Source of the DNA: Opitutia bacterium UBA7876
Lineage (GTDB): Bacteria; Verrucomicrobiota; Verrucomicrobiia; Opitutales; Seribacteraceae
Length of the DNA: 50,814 bases
Direction of reading: 5' to 3'
Assembly: GCA_002500665.1 (NCBI GenBank)
Contig: DLRY01000027.1
Span: 19,598 to 70,411 of the forward strand
Numbering within the stretch: position 1 is the stretch's first letter; each line of letters begins with the position of its first letter. This document shows positions 41,861 through 49,448 of the stretch, piece by piece. Under the pieces are notes generated by a model. That model saw nothing but the letters and a program-made list of their open reading frames with translations. It ran no database searches and was not told where the DNA came from. The position numbers were made by a program, and so were the translations under genes.

Positions 41861-42746
41861 AATAATCGCCTTGGCGTCGGTCGTCGGTTTGGGGGCATAC
41901 TTTATCCTCAGTCCCACCTCTACCAATTCACTTTCCGTGCAGATAAGTTCCGCCGAGAAGGACCTTGCCGATCTCAAGGTCAAGATGGCGGCCGACAAGA
42001 ACGCTTCCGAACAACTCGAGCTTGAGGTTTCACGCTCCTCCAGCGCCTTTACCCAGAGGCTTAACGATGCCACTTCCGCAAAGGAAAAATTGGAGATCGA
42101 GCAGGAGGCGAGCCAGCCGAAGTCGGAAGAGTTGGACCAGCAAATTGCAGATGCGGAGGTTGAGCTGGAGACCCTAGGCAAGGAATTGGCTGATGCCAGC
42201 GCTCCCTTGCAAGATATAGAGATTCAGTCCAGGCCTCTCACCGAGCGCGGGGAAGTCTTAGAGGGGTCGATCAAGCAACTGGAGGCGGATCTAGCTGCCC
42301 AGAAGCAAAAAGCAGATGCCGTCGCCGCCAGCCTAGCCCTGCTGGAGACCAGGAGAAGGTCCGCTGAAGAGAGTTTTCACTCGGAGAAGGAGAGGCTTTC
42401 CGCCGAGGTGAAAAAACCTTTCCATATGCACTATGCCGATAAGAAGGAGGTGCTCGTGCGAAACAAAGTGCCTTCGGGCAAGGGCATCTTTATTGATGCC
42501 GGTTATGCCGATGGATTGCGGGATGGGATGGAATTCCTTGCCGAAAAGGCCAGTGATCGGACCGCAATCCCGTTCCGTGCCCGCCTCGGCTTGGTCCAGG
42601 ATCGCTATTCTTACCTCGAGTTCATGCTATCCGACGAATCCGGTCTTGGACCCCCTTCGCTCGAGGAATCGGAGAAAATATTGCTTACCCGAAGCGGGAA
42701 AATAAGCCTCTTGGACGATCTGGACGAATCGAACCAGACTCGTTGA
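41841..42746 (+). CDS. Membrane-anchored coiled-coil protein 2
   Basis: The protein has 301 residues from a TTG at 41841, inside the end of the previous gene. An N-terminal helix (about 2-22) precedes a coiled coil (about 33-195) and a C-terminal domain with GIFIDAGYADGLRDGMEFLAE, comparable to the KGMTF motif of the upstream gene. The two products could form a heteromeric coiled coil. Role unknown; no catalytic motif is seen. Confidence 0.78.
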   Translation: MILFIFRIIALASVVGLGAYFILSPTSTNSLSVQISSAEKDLADLKVKMAADKNASEQLELEVSRSSSAFTQRLNDATSAKEKLEIEQEASQPKSEELDQQIADAEVELETLGKELADASAPLQDIEIQSRPLTERGEVLEGSIKQLEADLAAQKQKADAVAASLALLETRRRSAEESFHSEKERLSAEVKKPFHMHYADKKEVLVRNKVPSGKGIFIDAGYADGLRDGMEFLAEKASDRTAIPFRARLGLVQDRYSYLEFMLSDESGLGPPSLEESEKILLTRSGKISLLDDLDESNQTR

Positions 42747-42852
42747 ACCTGTAAAAGTCCCGAAAACTTAAGTTCTGTTTGCCCCGCCTTGCTTTTAATT
42801 ATTACTTGCCAGCGACCTTTTATACCGTAAAGTTTTCCCTTTACCCCTCACC

Positions 42853-43473
42853 GTGACCTCATCCCCATCCGAAGATTTGAACGACAAGGAATTGGCCGAC
42901 TTGATGGCTGATCCTGAGCTTGAAGATGCCAGCGATGGCTTGAGTGATGAGGATGCAGGCGTTGTGGAAGGTGGGATCCCACCCGAGATTTCAAACGATC
43001 AGTCCGTCGACAGCAGCGAGCAGAGCTTCTCGGTGGATGATTTTGGTGATTCGGGAGAGGAGGTTTCGGTTTCTGCCCCGCCTTCGACTACTCCCCCAGC
43101 TTCGGTTCCTGATGAGCCCTCTTCCCCCGCTCAAGATGGTCAAGTCGCCGCTTCTTCCGCTCCGCCGGCTAATGGTTCGTCCGCCCGTGGAGGGAGCGAC
43201 GATGGAGAGGTTGCCCAGTTCCGTAGGACCTTGGCCGGTCTTTCCCGTCAACTCGAGCTAGATCGCCTTGCCCTTTTGCACAAGACTCTTTCCGGAAACG
43301 GTGAAAAGTTGCCGACCCTCGATCAGATTGCGGATGACATTTCGGGAGCCAATCCCTTGACCCCCGACGGAGACTGTGATGAATACGGGAGCCGTTCTTC
43401 GGCTAGGCTGGAGGGCTGGGTGTCCGGTCTGTCCTTCGGCGTCAACAGGAGAGCTAAGAAGTTTCCACGTTAG
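42853..43473 (+). CDS. Acidic, largely disordered protein
   Basis: The protein has 206 residues from a GTG at 42853. Residues 1-120 are Asp/Glu/Ser/Pro-rich with no hydrophobic segment. A short helical part (about 122-160; FRRTLAGLSRQLELDRLALLH) precedes a C-terminus ending GFGVNRRAKKFPR-like basic residues. I do not recognise it. It follows the coiled-coil pair by 106 bases and may belong to the same envelope group. Absence of a signal peptide suggests a cytoplasmic location. Confidence 0.65.
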   Translation: MTSSPSEDLNDKELADLMADPELEDASDGLSDEDAGVVEGGIPPEISNDQSVDSSEQSFSVDDFGDSGEEVSVSAPPSTTPPASVPDEPSSPAQDGQVAASSAPPANGSSARGGSDDGEVAQFRRTLAGLSRQLELDRLALLHKTLSGNGEKLPTLDQIADDISGANPLTPDGDCDEYGSRSSARLEGWVSGLSFGVNRRAKKFPR

Positions 43474-43526
43474 TTCGACCTCCTGCGTTACTTGGGTTTT
43501 GCTCGTAAGCGGGGTTCGCCCGAGAA

Positions 43527-44270
43527 ATGGACTACTCGATCGTTCTGCCTGCCTACAACGAGGAGAGTTATCTCCCGGATACCTTGGATTCTCTTTCCCG
43601 CTGCATGGCAGGGTTACCGGACGCAAAGGGCGAAATAATCGTCGTCGACAATAACTCTACCGATCGAACCGCAGCAGTTTCGACGTCCAAGGGTGCCCGC
43701 GTGACCTTCGAGAAGGAAAGAGGGATCGGCAAGGCCAGAAACCGCGGTGCTCTAGAAGCCAGTGGTGAACTGCTTTTCTTCGTGGATGCGGATACCATCG
43801 TGCCGGAAAAAACCTTTTTCGAAGCCTATGAGTTAATGTCTTTGGGGAAAGCCGGAGCAGGTGGCTCGATCCTCCGTTTCGATCAAATTCACGGTAAGGC
43901 TTTCCTCGGGTTGCTTTTGCCTAGGTTTTGGAATTGGGTTTCCAGGACTTTCAAGCTTGCCGCAGGCAGTTTCATCTTCTGCCGAAAGGATGTTTTTCGG
44001 GCTTGTAGCGGCTTCCCTGAAAAACTCTATGCGGGGGAGGAAATCTTTTTTTCCCGCAAAGCCAAGGCCTTTTGCCGTCGGACCGGAACGAGTTTCAGAA
44101 TCCTCACCGAGAACCCTGTCGTTACTTCTTCCCGCAAACTCCTCTGGCATTCAGGCCCGAGCATTTTTCTTTCCATGCTCCTGCTTTTGGTTTTCCCATT
44201 GGCGATCCGATCTAGAAAACTCTGTTCCTTTTGGTACGAAAGGCCCGAGGAGGGAGGGAAGTCTTCTTGA
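43527..44270 (+). CDS. Family 2 glycosyltransferase
   Basis: The protein has 247 residues. GT-A fold motifs: SIVLPAYNEESYL at the N-terminus, IIVVDNNSTDRT, GKARNRGALEASGELLFFVDADT (the DxD metal site) and a late GEEIFFSRKAK region. A hydrophobic stretch near the C-terminus (about 208-227) suggests membrane attachment. It transfers a sugar from a nucleotide-sugar donor; acceptor unknown. It ends one base before the convergent oxidoreductase stop. Confidence 0.88.
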   Translation: MDYSIVLPAYNEESYLPDTLDSLSRCMAGLPDAKGEIIVVDNNSTDRTAAVSTSKGARVTFEKERGIGKARNRGALEASGELLFFVDADTIVPEKTFFEAYELMSLGKAGAGGSILRFDQIHGKAFLGLLLPRFWNWVSRTFKLAAGSFIFCRKDVFRACSGFPEKLYAGEEIFFSRKAKAFCRRTGTSFRILTENPVVTSSRKLLWHSGPSIFLSMLLLLVFPLAIRSRKLCSFWYERPEEGGKSS

Positions 44271-44271
44271 T

Positions 44272-45264
44272 TTATTTCTCAATCGGATACCTCAAACCCC
44301 AGGCGCTCCTGATCTCGTCCATCAAGCACATGATTCGAAGGCTTTCCTCAAGGGGCATGATGGGACTATCCAGTTCCCCCTCAAGCAAAAGGTTTCCAAA
44401 GGACTCCGCCTCGTAGTTGAAGCCGTTGCCCTCGAAGGGCATCTCCACGCTCTCGGATACGCCGGACTGTGAATGAAAGATGGTCATTTTCTGCGGCTTC
44501 CAGCATTGCTTGTGTATGCGCAGGTTGCCTTCCGTTCCCGAGATGAAGGCTTCTTGTCGGGTTTCCGATTCCAAGGAGGAATGAAGAAGGGCCATGCTTC
44601 CGTTCGCGTACTTGAAAACGTAGGAAGCCTGTTCGTCCACCCCGGTTGTTCCTTTGTACCATTCGGAAACAAAGGATTCCGGAAGTCCCATGACCATGGA
44701 GGAAAGGGAAATGGGGTAGATGCCTACGTCCAGCATGGATCCTCCCGCCAAGTCGGGATTTAAAAGCCGCCCATCAGGGTCCCTCGATGCGGGTTTGAAG
44801 CCGAAGTCCGCTTGCAAGGTGCGGATTTCTCCCAGTCGGCCTGAGGCGAGAAGGCTCCTGATCTCGTCCATAAGCGGAGGGAAGCGCGACCACATTCCCT
44901 CCATCAGCAGTATCTTGCTTTGGCGCGCCTGCTCGATCATGGCCGCCACTTGAGAGGCGTTGACGGCGAAGGGCTTTTCACAAAGCACCGCCTTTCCGTT
45001 CTTCAGACAAAGAATGGAATACTCCGCATGACCGGTGTGGGGAGTCGCGACGTAGACGGCATCCACCTCATCCGACTCCGCAAGGGCTTGGTAGCTTTCG
45101 AACGCCCTGGGGACGTTCCATTCATCGCCAAAACGCCGGGCGCTTTCCATCGTTCGAGAGGCAATGGCCTCGAGCTTCCCGTTCGAGACGTGTCTCAGAC
45201 CTTCGGCGAAAGCCCTCGCAATGCGGCCGGTCCCCAATATGCCCCATCTGACTGTGTCGTTCAT
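44272..45264 (-). CDS. Gfo/Idh/MocA-family oxidoreductase (cytoplasmic)
   Basis: The protein has 330 residues from the ATG at 45264; an upstream reading to 45345 adds unconserved residues. Rossmann motif GILGTGRIARAF is at the N-terminus, YVATPHTGHAEY and CEKPFAVN follow, and GSMLDVGIYPISL lies in the C-terminal domain. No signal peptide, in contrast to the homologue at 12266. It resembles trans-dihydrodiol/xylose dehydrogenase-like members. Substrate unknown. Divergent from the lipoprotein gene at 45366. Confidence 0.9.
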   Translation of the reverse strand: MNDTVRWGILGTGRIARAFAEGLRHVSNGKLEAIASRTMESARRFGDEWNVPRAFESYQALAESDEVDAVYVATPHTGHAEYSILCLKNGKAVLCEKPFAVNASQVAAMIEQARQSKILLMEGMWSRFPPLMDEIRSLLASGRLGEIRTLQADFGFKPASRDPDGRLLNPDLAGGSMLDVGIYPISLSSMVMGLPESFVSEWYKGTTGVDEQASYVFKYANGSMALLHSSLESETRQEAFISGTEGNLRIHKQCWKPQKMTIFHSQSGVSESVEMPFEGNGFNYEAESFGNLLLEGELDSPIMPLEESLRIMCLMDEIRSAWGLRYPIEK

Positions 45265-45365
45265 ACAGGCATGGATAGTCTTTGTTGACTCGCAATCAAG
45301 GCATAAACGCGGATTTTGGAAGCCAGATGTTGACGAAAGGGGCAAGATCGTCGAATATTATCGAG

Positions 45366-45857
45366 ATGAAGGCATGGTCACCAAAAGGAATCGCGAGGGT
45401 TTTTCTCGTCCCTGCGGTCGTTGCCACGTCCACTCTTTTCTGGGCCGGTTGTCCTTCTGAAAATCGATCGCAAAAGCCATCGCCCGAGGGTAACGATACT
45501 TCTCAGTCGCCTCTTCCCGCCCAAACCCCCGTCTCTATCGTGTACGACAATACTCCCTTGCCCGGTCATCCGATTGATCCCCAAGTGATTGATCGGTTGA
45601 TGGAGCAAAACCTCAGAGAATTTCGTGCGGAGCTTGCCGGCTCAATCCCCATTCCCGATAAAATTGACTATGAGAGGGTTGAGTTTCTTTTCCAGCAATC
45701 CCTCCTTGAAATTGAGAAGAACTCTCCCCAATACAAGTACCAGTTCCTGTGCGATGAAAGTGAAAAGCTGATTTACCGCTGCAACAGAATGACCGGAGAA
45801 ATCGAATGCTACAGCAACAGGAACGACAAATTAAAAATCCTTTCCAGTATAAAATGA
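45366..45857 (+). CDS. Putative lipoprotein
   Basis: The protein has 163 residues from the ATG at 45366, chosen because it gives a lipoprotein signal with lipobox FWAGC (Cys29); starts at 45282 or 45327 would make the leader too long. A disordered Ser/Pro stretch (about 30-60) leads to a helical region (PQVIDRLMEQNLREFRAEL, then FLFQQSLLEIEKNS) and a C-terminal beta hairpin-like end (KLIYRCNRMTGEIECYSN). Family unknown. ATGA overlap with the next lipoprotein suggests they act together. Confidence 0.72.
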   Translation: MKAWSPKGIARVFLVPAVVATSTLFWAGCPSENRSQKPSPEGNDTSQSPLPAQTPVSIVYDNTPLPGHPIDPQVIDRLMEQNLREFRAELAGSIPIPDKIDYERVEFLFQQSLLEIEKNSPQYKYQFLCDESEKLIYRCNRMTGEIECYSNRNDKLKILSSIK

Positions 45858-46717
45858 TGAATTCAAAGACCCAAACACACGCCCTCATGGGCATCACCGG
45901 CAGAGGGCTGCCTTGTCTGCCCTTGGTACTGCTCCTCTTTTTCGGATCCTGCGGGAACCAGGCCGCATACCAGTATAGGCCTTCCTCGGAAGAACTGAAT
46001 TTGAAGGCGGTCTCGAAAATCGAAAAGGCATGGGTTGCCAGGAATCACTACGACCATGAGAGGAGGCTTCTGGTGCCCAAGGTCGGGGGCGTCAAGTGGG
46101 GCGCCGTTCAGGAATACAAGGAGGACGGAACTCTCGTCTTTCGAGACTGGTGGGAAAGGGACAGGAAGATCGAGGACCTGGAAGCCGCGCCTTCCACTGC
46201 GGTTTCCATACCCCGCCAAGAGGAAAAGGAGGCTGCTTCCGGTCCTCCTCTCGGACTGGACAGTCCCATTGAGTTGCCGGAAGCAAGCACCCTTCCCGGG
46301 CCCTTTCCTGCGCCTGAACTTCCTGAACCGGTAGGCTTTCCGACTGACGCAACGGCGGACGGTCTTTCGCCGTTGCCGCCGGGTGATGCCGGATTGCCTC
46401 CTGTTGACCCCCTGCCAGCCTTGCCGGCGGGTGAAGGCGGACTGCCGCCCATCGATGGCCTGCCGCCCCTTCCTTCCGGTCAGCCCGTGGAGCCGACTGT
46501 TTCACCCTTTGAGCCTCTCCCTGGCGCGCTTCCCGGTTCCCTGACTGAACCGGATCCGCCCCCGGCATTGCCCAACGATCCTCCTGCATTGCCCAACGAT
46601 CCTCCGGATGCAGCGGAGGGTGCCGAGGTAGCGCCCGAACTTCCTCCCATGGAGGAGAAGGAAGGTGAGCTCCCTCCCTTGCCGGCTGATCCGTTCGCTC
46701 CTGCTCCTTTGCCCTAA
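45854..46717 (+). CDS. Lipoprotein with long Pro-rich tail (family 1, copy 2)
   Basis: The protein has 287 residues from the ATG at 45854 (ATGA overlap). The lipobox is FFGSC (Cys33). The conserved core WVARNHYDHERRLLVPKVGG plus a following LVFRDWWERDRK matches the first half of the lipoprotein at 40367. From about residue 130 the tail is Pro/Leu/Gly/Glu-rich with repeated LPPxD and DPPALPN units (LPNDPPALPNDPP). I infer an outer-membrane anchored protein whose tail extends through the periplasm or outward. No known domain. Confidence 0.78.
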   Translation: MMNSKTQTHALMGITGRGLPCLPLVLLLFFGSCGNQAAYQYRPSSEELNLKAVSKIEKAWVARNHYDHERRLLVPKVGGVKWGAVQEYKEDGTLVFRDWWERDRKIEDLEAAPSTAVSIPRQEEKEAASGPPLGLDSPIELPEASTLPGPFPAPELPEPVGFPTDATADGLSPLPPGDAGLPPVDPLPALPAGEGGLPPIDGLPPLPSGQPVEPTVSPFEPLPGALPGSLTEPDPPPALPNDPPALPNDPPDAAEGAEVAPELPPMEEKEGELPPLPADPFAPAPLP

Positions 46718-46792
46718 AGCCGGCTTTCGCGTCTGCTGCCGACGTTTTTCGGGGGCATTGCCCGGTCGGTCCCTCCATGGGACGACTTCAGG

Positions 46793-47146
46793 TCAATATT
46801 CGTAGAACTCCCTGGGATTGGTTGCAAAGAGAGGAGGGGGCTCGTACTCTTGGTCGTCCGATACCTCGGACTGCTTCTCGACAGCCGGGAGTTTATTCGT
46901 CTTTGGCAAAGGTTGTTTCGGAGGCGGGAGCCGTTTTGGGACGGTGGACAGCTTGACGGGGGCAAGTTGTTTTTCGGGAAGGGCGCCGAGGCTCCTGAGC
47001 CAGACCCGACTGACGGGAATCTTGACGTCGTCGGCGACGAAATTCTTGAGGGTAGACCAACTGACTTGAGAGAAACAGCCCGCTCCCTTGGTCTTTCCAC
47101 TCCCTTTTTTTCTGGGAGTCCCGTCTTTGTTTAAGGTCTCCGACAT
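46793..47146 (-). CDS. Small hypothetical protein, basic, Pro-rich C-terminus
   Basis: The protein has 117 residues. The N-terminal part is Lys/Gly-rich (KDGTPRKKGSGKTKGAG), then a short motif CFSQVSWSTLKNFVADDVKIPVSRVWL, then a Lys/Pro segment and an acidic end (EYEPPPLFATNPREFYEY). I recognise no family. The middle motif with KIPVSRVWL could be a small DNA- or protein-binding helix pair. It is divergent from the proton-channel operon across a 201-base gap. The coding call rests on codon pattern and lack of a better frame; confidence is moderate. Confidence 0.5.
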   Translation of the reverse strand: MSETLNKDGTPRKKGSGKTKGAGCFSQVSWSTLKNFVADDVKIPVSRVWLRSLGALPEKQLAPVKLSTVPKRLPPPKQPLPKTNKLPAVEKQSEVSDDQEYEPPPLFATNPREFYEY

Positions 47147-47305
47147 TTATGGTTACTTGATTTAAAACCGACCGGGGTTCAACCAAAAACTCATTTTTAG
47201 GGCATAACCTTTTTGCTCGAGTTGGTCTGAAACCGTTAGCGGTCGATTGGGCGGGAGCGGTTCGAATCGACTCATGACGTCCTGCTCCTTCTCCCACGGC
47301 AAGAC

Positions 47306-47335
47306 TTGCCAAGGATAGCTCAGATATCGTATCCT
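47306..47335 (+). promoter_or_regulatory. Candidate promoter of the proton-channel operon
   Basis: TTGCCA (47306-47311; five of six matches to consensus) and TATCCT (47330-47335; four of six) are 18 bases apart. Transcription would begin near 47342, leaving about six bases of leader before the ATG at 47348. GGATA and TATCC inside it form an imperfect operator-like inverted repeat. The rest of the 47147-47347 gap holds no gene that I can see. Confidence 0.4.
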
Positions 47336-47347
47336 TTGGACCATATT

Positions 47348-48418
47348 ATGCCCAAGACAAACAAGAATATGGGAAAGGTACCTGCCAGGGCGAAGGAGAG
47401 AGCGATGCAGGTAAACCTGATGCAGCGCAGCTTCGACGAGATGGGCAAGTTCGACAACGCCTCCGCAACATCCGTAAACATGGCCCTGACCGCCGGCATA
47501 GGATTGGGCTTGGAAGTTGCCTTCTACGCATTCCTCCTTGTTTTCAAGCTTTCCGATTCGACAAGGATCTTCTATGACTACTTCTACGAAAGGGGATGGG
47601 TGCCTTTCGTACTGACCTACCTTACCTGCTGGTCCTTCGCCATTCTATGGGTGAAGTCCCGAAAGTTGAAGAGCCAGCAGAACGTCATGCAGTTCAAGCT
47701 CTTACCGGAGGACATTGCCCCCGAGATACGCGTTGAGTTCCTTCCCCATTTCGACGCCCACATCAAGAGGCTGGGCTTCGATCCCAGACAGAGCTTCCTC
47801 CTTACCCGAATCCTTCGCGGGCTGGAGCATTTCGGGGTCAGGAAAAACCACTCCGAGACTGCCGACATGCTCAAGTCTCAGTCCGAGATCGACGCCACCA
47901 TGGTGGACTCGAGCTACGTCCTCATAAAGGTCTTCATCTGGGCGATTCCCATCCTCGGTTTTATCGGGACGGTCCTGGGCATAAGCGAAGCGGTATCGAG
48001 TTTTGGGGGGGATATGGGAGCCGCCTCCGACATCGAGAAGATCAAGGAAAAGCTCGGCCAGGTAACGGGTGGCTTGAGCGAGGCGTTCGATACCACCCTA
48101 GTTTCCCTGGCCTTCAGCTTATGCGTGATGTTCCCCACCAGCGTGATGCAAAAGAACGAGGAGGATCTTCTGAACAAGGTGGATGAGTACTGCAACGAAT
48201 ACTTCCTCAAGAGGTTGCGCGAGCCCATGGAGGGGGTGGTTTCAGGTGATCCATCTCAGTCGGCCGACGCCTCCTTTGTGCAAAGGACCGAAAACTTGCA
48301 GGCGTATCTTTTGCAAATTCAGGAATCGCAAAGCGTGGTGGCTCAGCAGATGACGCAAATCGCTTCCCAGTTCAACCACCTCATGCAGAATTCGATCGGG
48401 GAAGATGGTCGGGAATAG
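47348..48418 (+). CDS. MotA/TolQ/ExbB-like proton channel protein
   Basis: The protein has 356 residues from the ATG at 47348 (a TTG at 47306 overlaps the candidate promoter). Four membrane helices: about 45-65, 85-102, 191-215 and 248-268. The third and fourth carry the family pattern: PILGFIGTVLGISEAV, then GLSEAFDTTLVSLAFSLCVMFP. A cytoplasmic loop of about 85 residues joins helices 2 and 3. The C-terminus (about 300-356) is helical and Gln-rich. MotA/ExbB pentamers form proton-driven rotary stators around two copies of an ExbD/MotB protein. Two such partners follow directly. No TonB, TolB or flagellar gene is nearby, so the driven partner is unknown. Confidence 0.88.
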   Translation: MPKTNKNMGKVPARAKERAMQVNLMQRSFDEMGKFDNASATSVNMALTAGIGLGLEVAFYAFLLVFKLSDSTRIFYDYFYERGWVPFVLTYLTCWSFAILWVKSRKLKSQQNVMQFKLLPEDIAPEIRVEFLPHFDAHIKRLGFDPRQSFLLTRILRGLEHFGVRKNHSETADMLKSQSEIDATMVDSSYVLIKVFIWAIPILGFIGTVLGISEAVSSFGGDMGAASDIEKIKEKLGQVTGGLSEAFDTTLVSLAFSLCVMFPTSVMQKNEEDLLNKVDEYCNEYFLKRLREPMEGVVSGDPSQSADASFVQRTENLQAYLLQIQESQSVVAQQMTQIASQFNHLMQNSIGEDGRE

Positions 48419-48461
48419 AACTGCGTAGTACCTAATCTTCACTTGCAAGGGGCCGTCCGAT

Positions 48462-49448
48462 TTGAAAAAGAAAAAGAACGACCTGCAGATTTCTCTGTTT
48501 CCGTTCTTGAGCATTCTGGCCTGCGTCATCGGGATCCTGACCCTGATGATTACGGCGATCGTCATTGCCCAGATCGATCCGGAGGCGGTTAACGAGAAGA
48601 TCGAGACCGCATTGGATGATGATGAGGAGTTTAAGAAGAAGATTGCTGAGCAAAAGAAGGAACTCGAGAAACTGCGTCAAGAGATCAAATCGATCAAGGC
48701 CAACCCTAAAAAACCTCTCGACCCCAAGCGCAAGGAGCAGTTGAGGCAGGAAATTGCAAAGGTTGCCAAGGAAGCGGAGAAGAGGAATTTGGCAAAAAAG
48801 GAAAGTCAGGCTCTGCAAGGTCAAGTAGTCAAGATGAAGGATGACTTGGCTGAGTTGATGAAAGATCTGGAAGAGGCGGAAGAGGAATGGGAGTTGATGA
48901 AAGATCCTGAAAAATTCGCCACCATGGTGGTCAGGCAGAGTGGGTCCGGAGTAGGTGGAGACTTGGAGCCCACCTTTATCGAGTGCCGGGCGGAGGGTCT
49001 CCGGGTTTATGAGGGTGCCAAGGTCAGTTTCGAGCTGAAAACCTCACAGATTTCCAAGGATGCGAAGTTCCAGAACCTCATTAAGAAGGTTGCCCGGGAA
49101 GCCCCCTATAGAAAGTGGGTCAGTTCTCAGGGTACTCCCATGGACGCCCGCTACGTAAAACGAGACGGCCTGTTCATTACGCTCAAGGACAAGAATGGAA
49201 AGGAGATCAAGGTCCAAACCACTCAGTTGTCCAGGGCCTCTCAGCAAATTGCCCGTAAATACGAGGATGCCCGCAAGGCCAAGAGACCCGATCCCTCGGC
49301 TCGCTACGTCATTTTCCTTATTCGCGGGAAGGGAACCTCCGCCTGGTCGCAGGCCAGCAGGGTATGCGCTCAGCAAGGCTGTAAATACGGTCAGCTTCCC
49401 CTCGATGGGGAAGGGGAAATCGACCTATCGCTTTTTTCGGGATCATGA
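48462..49448 (+). CDS. ExbD/MotB-like single-helix partner 1, Ser in place of the membrane Asp
   Basis: The protein has 328 residues from a TTG at 48462, with AAGGGG about ten bases upstream. One N-terminal helix (about 12-36) reads SLFPFLSILACVIGILTLMI: the PF-x start resembles ExbD, but position 17, where ExbD has its proton-carrying Asp, is Ser. A long coiled coil (about 48-155) leads to a C-terminal domain (about 165-325) containing FIECRAEGLRVYEG (Cys175) and YVIFLIRGKGTSAW. The helix and C-terminal domain correspond to those of the next gene. Likely inner membrane with a periplasmic domain. Start and stop couple to partner 2 (ATGA). Confidence 0.82.
   Translation: MKKKKNDLQISLFPFLSILACVIGILTLMITAIVIAQIDPEAVNEKIETALDDDEEFKKKIAEQKKELEKLRQEIKSIKANPKKPLDPKRKEQLRQEIAKVAKEAEKRNLAKKESQALQGQVVKMKDDLAELMKDLEEAEEEWELMKDPEKFATMVVRQSGSGVGGDLEPTFIECRAEGLRVYEGAKVSFELKTSQISKDAKFQNLIKKVAREAPYRKWVSSQGTPMDARYVKRDGLFITLKDKNGKEIKVQTTQLSRASQQIARKYEDARKAKRPDPSARYVIFLIRGKGTSAWSQASRVCAQQGCKYGQLPLDGEGEIDLSLFSGS

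Noticed and set aside
46714..46727. Palindrome AAAGCCGGCTTT at the end of the Pro-rich lipoprotein gene as a terminator
   Set aside because: It has no loop and no T tract, so it would not fold as an intrinsic terminator; it may be chance.
48005..48011. Seven-G run in the MotA/ExbB-like gene as a phase-variation tract
   Set aside because: Seven bases is short for slippage-driven switching and similar runs occur elsewhere in the window.
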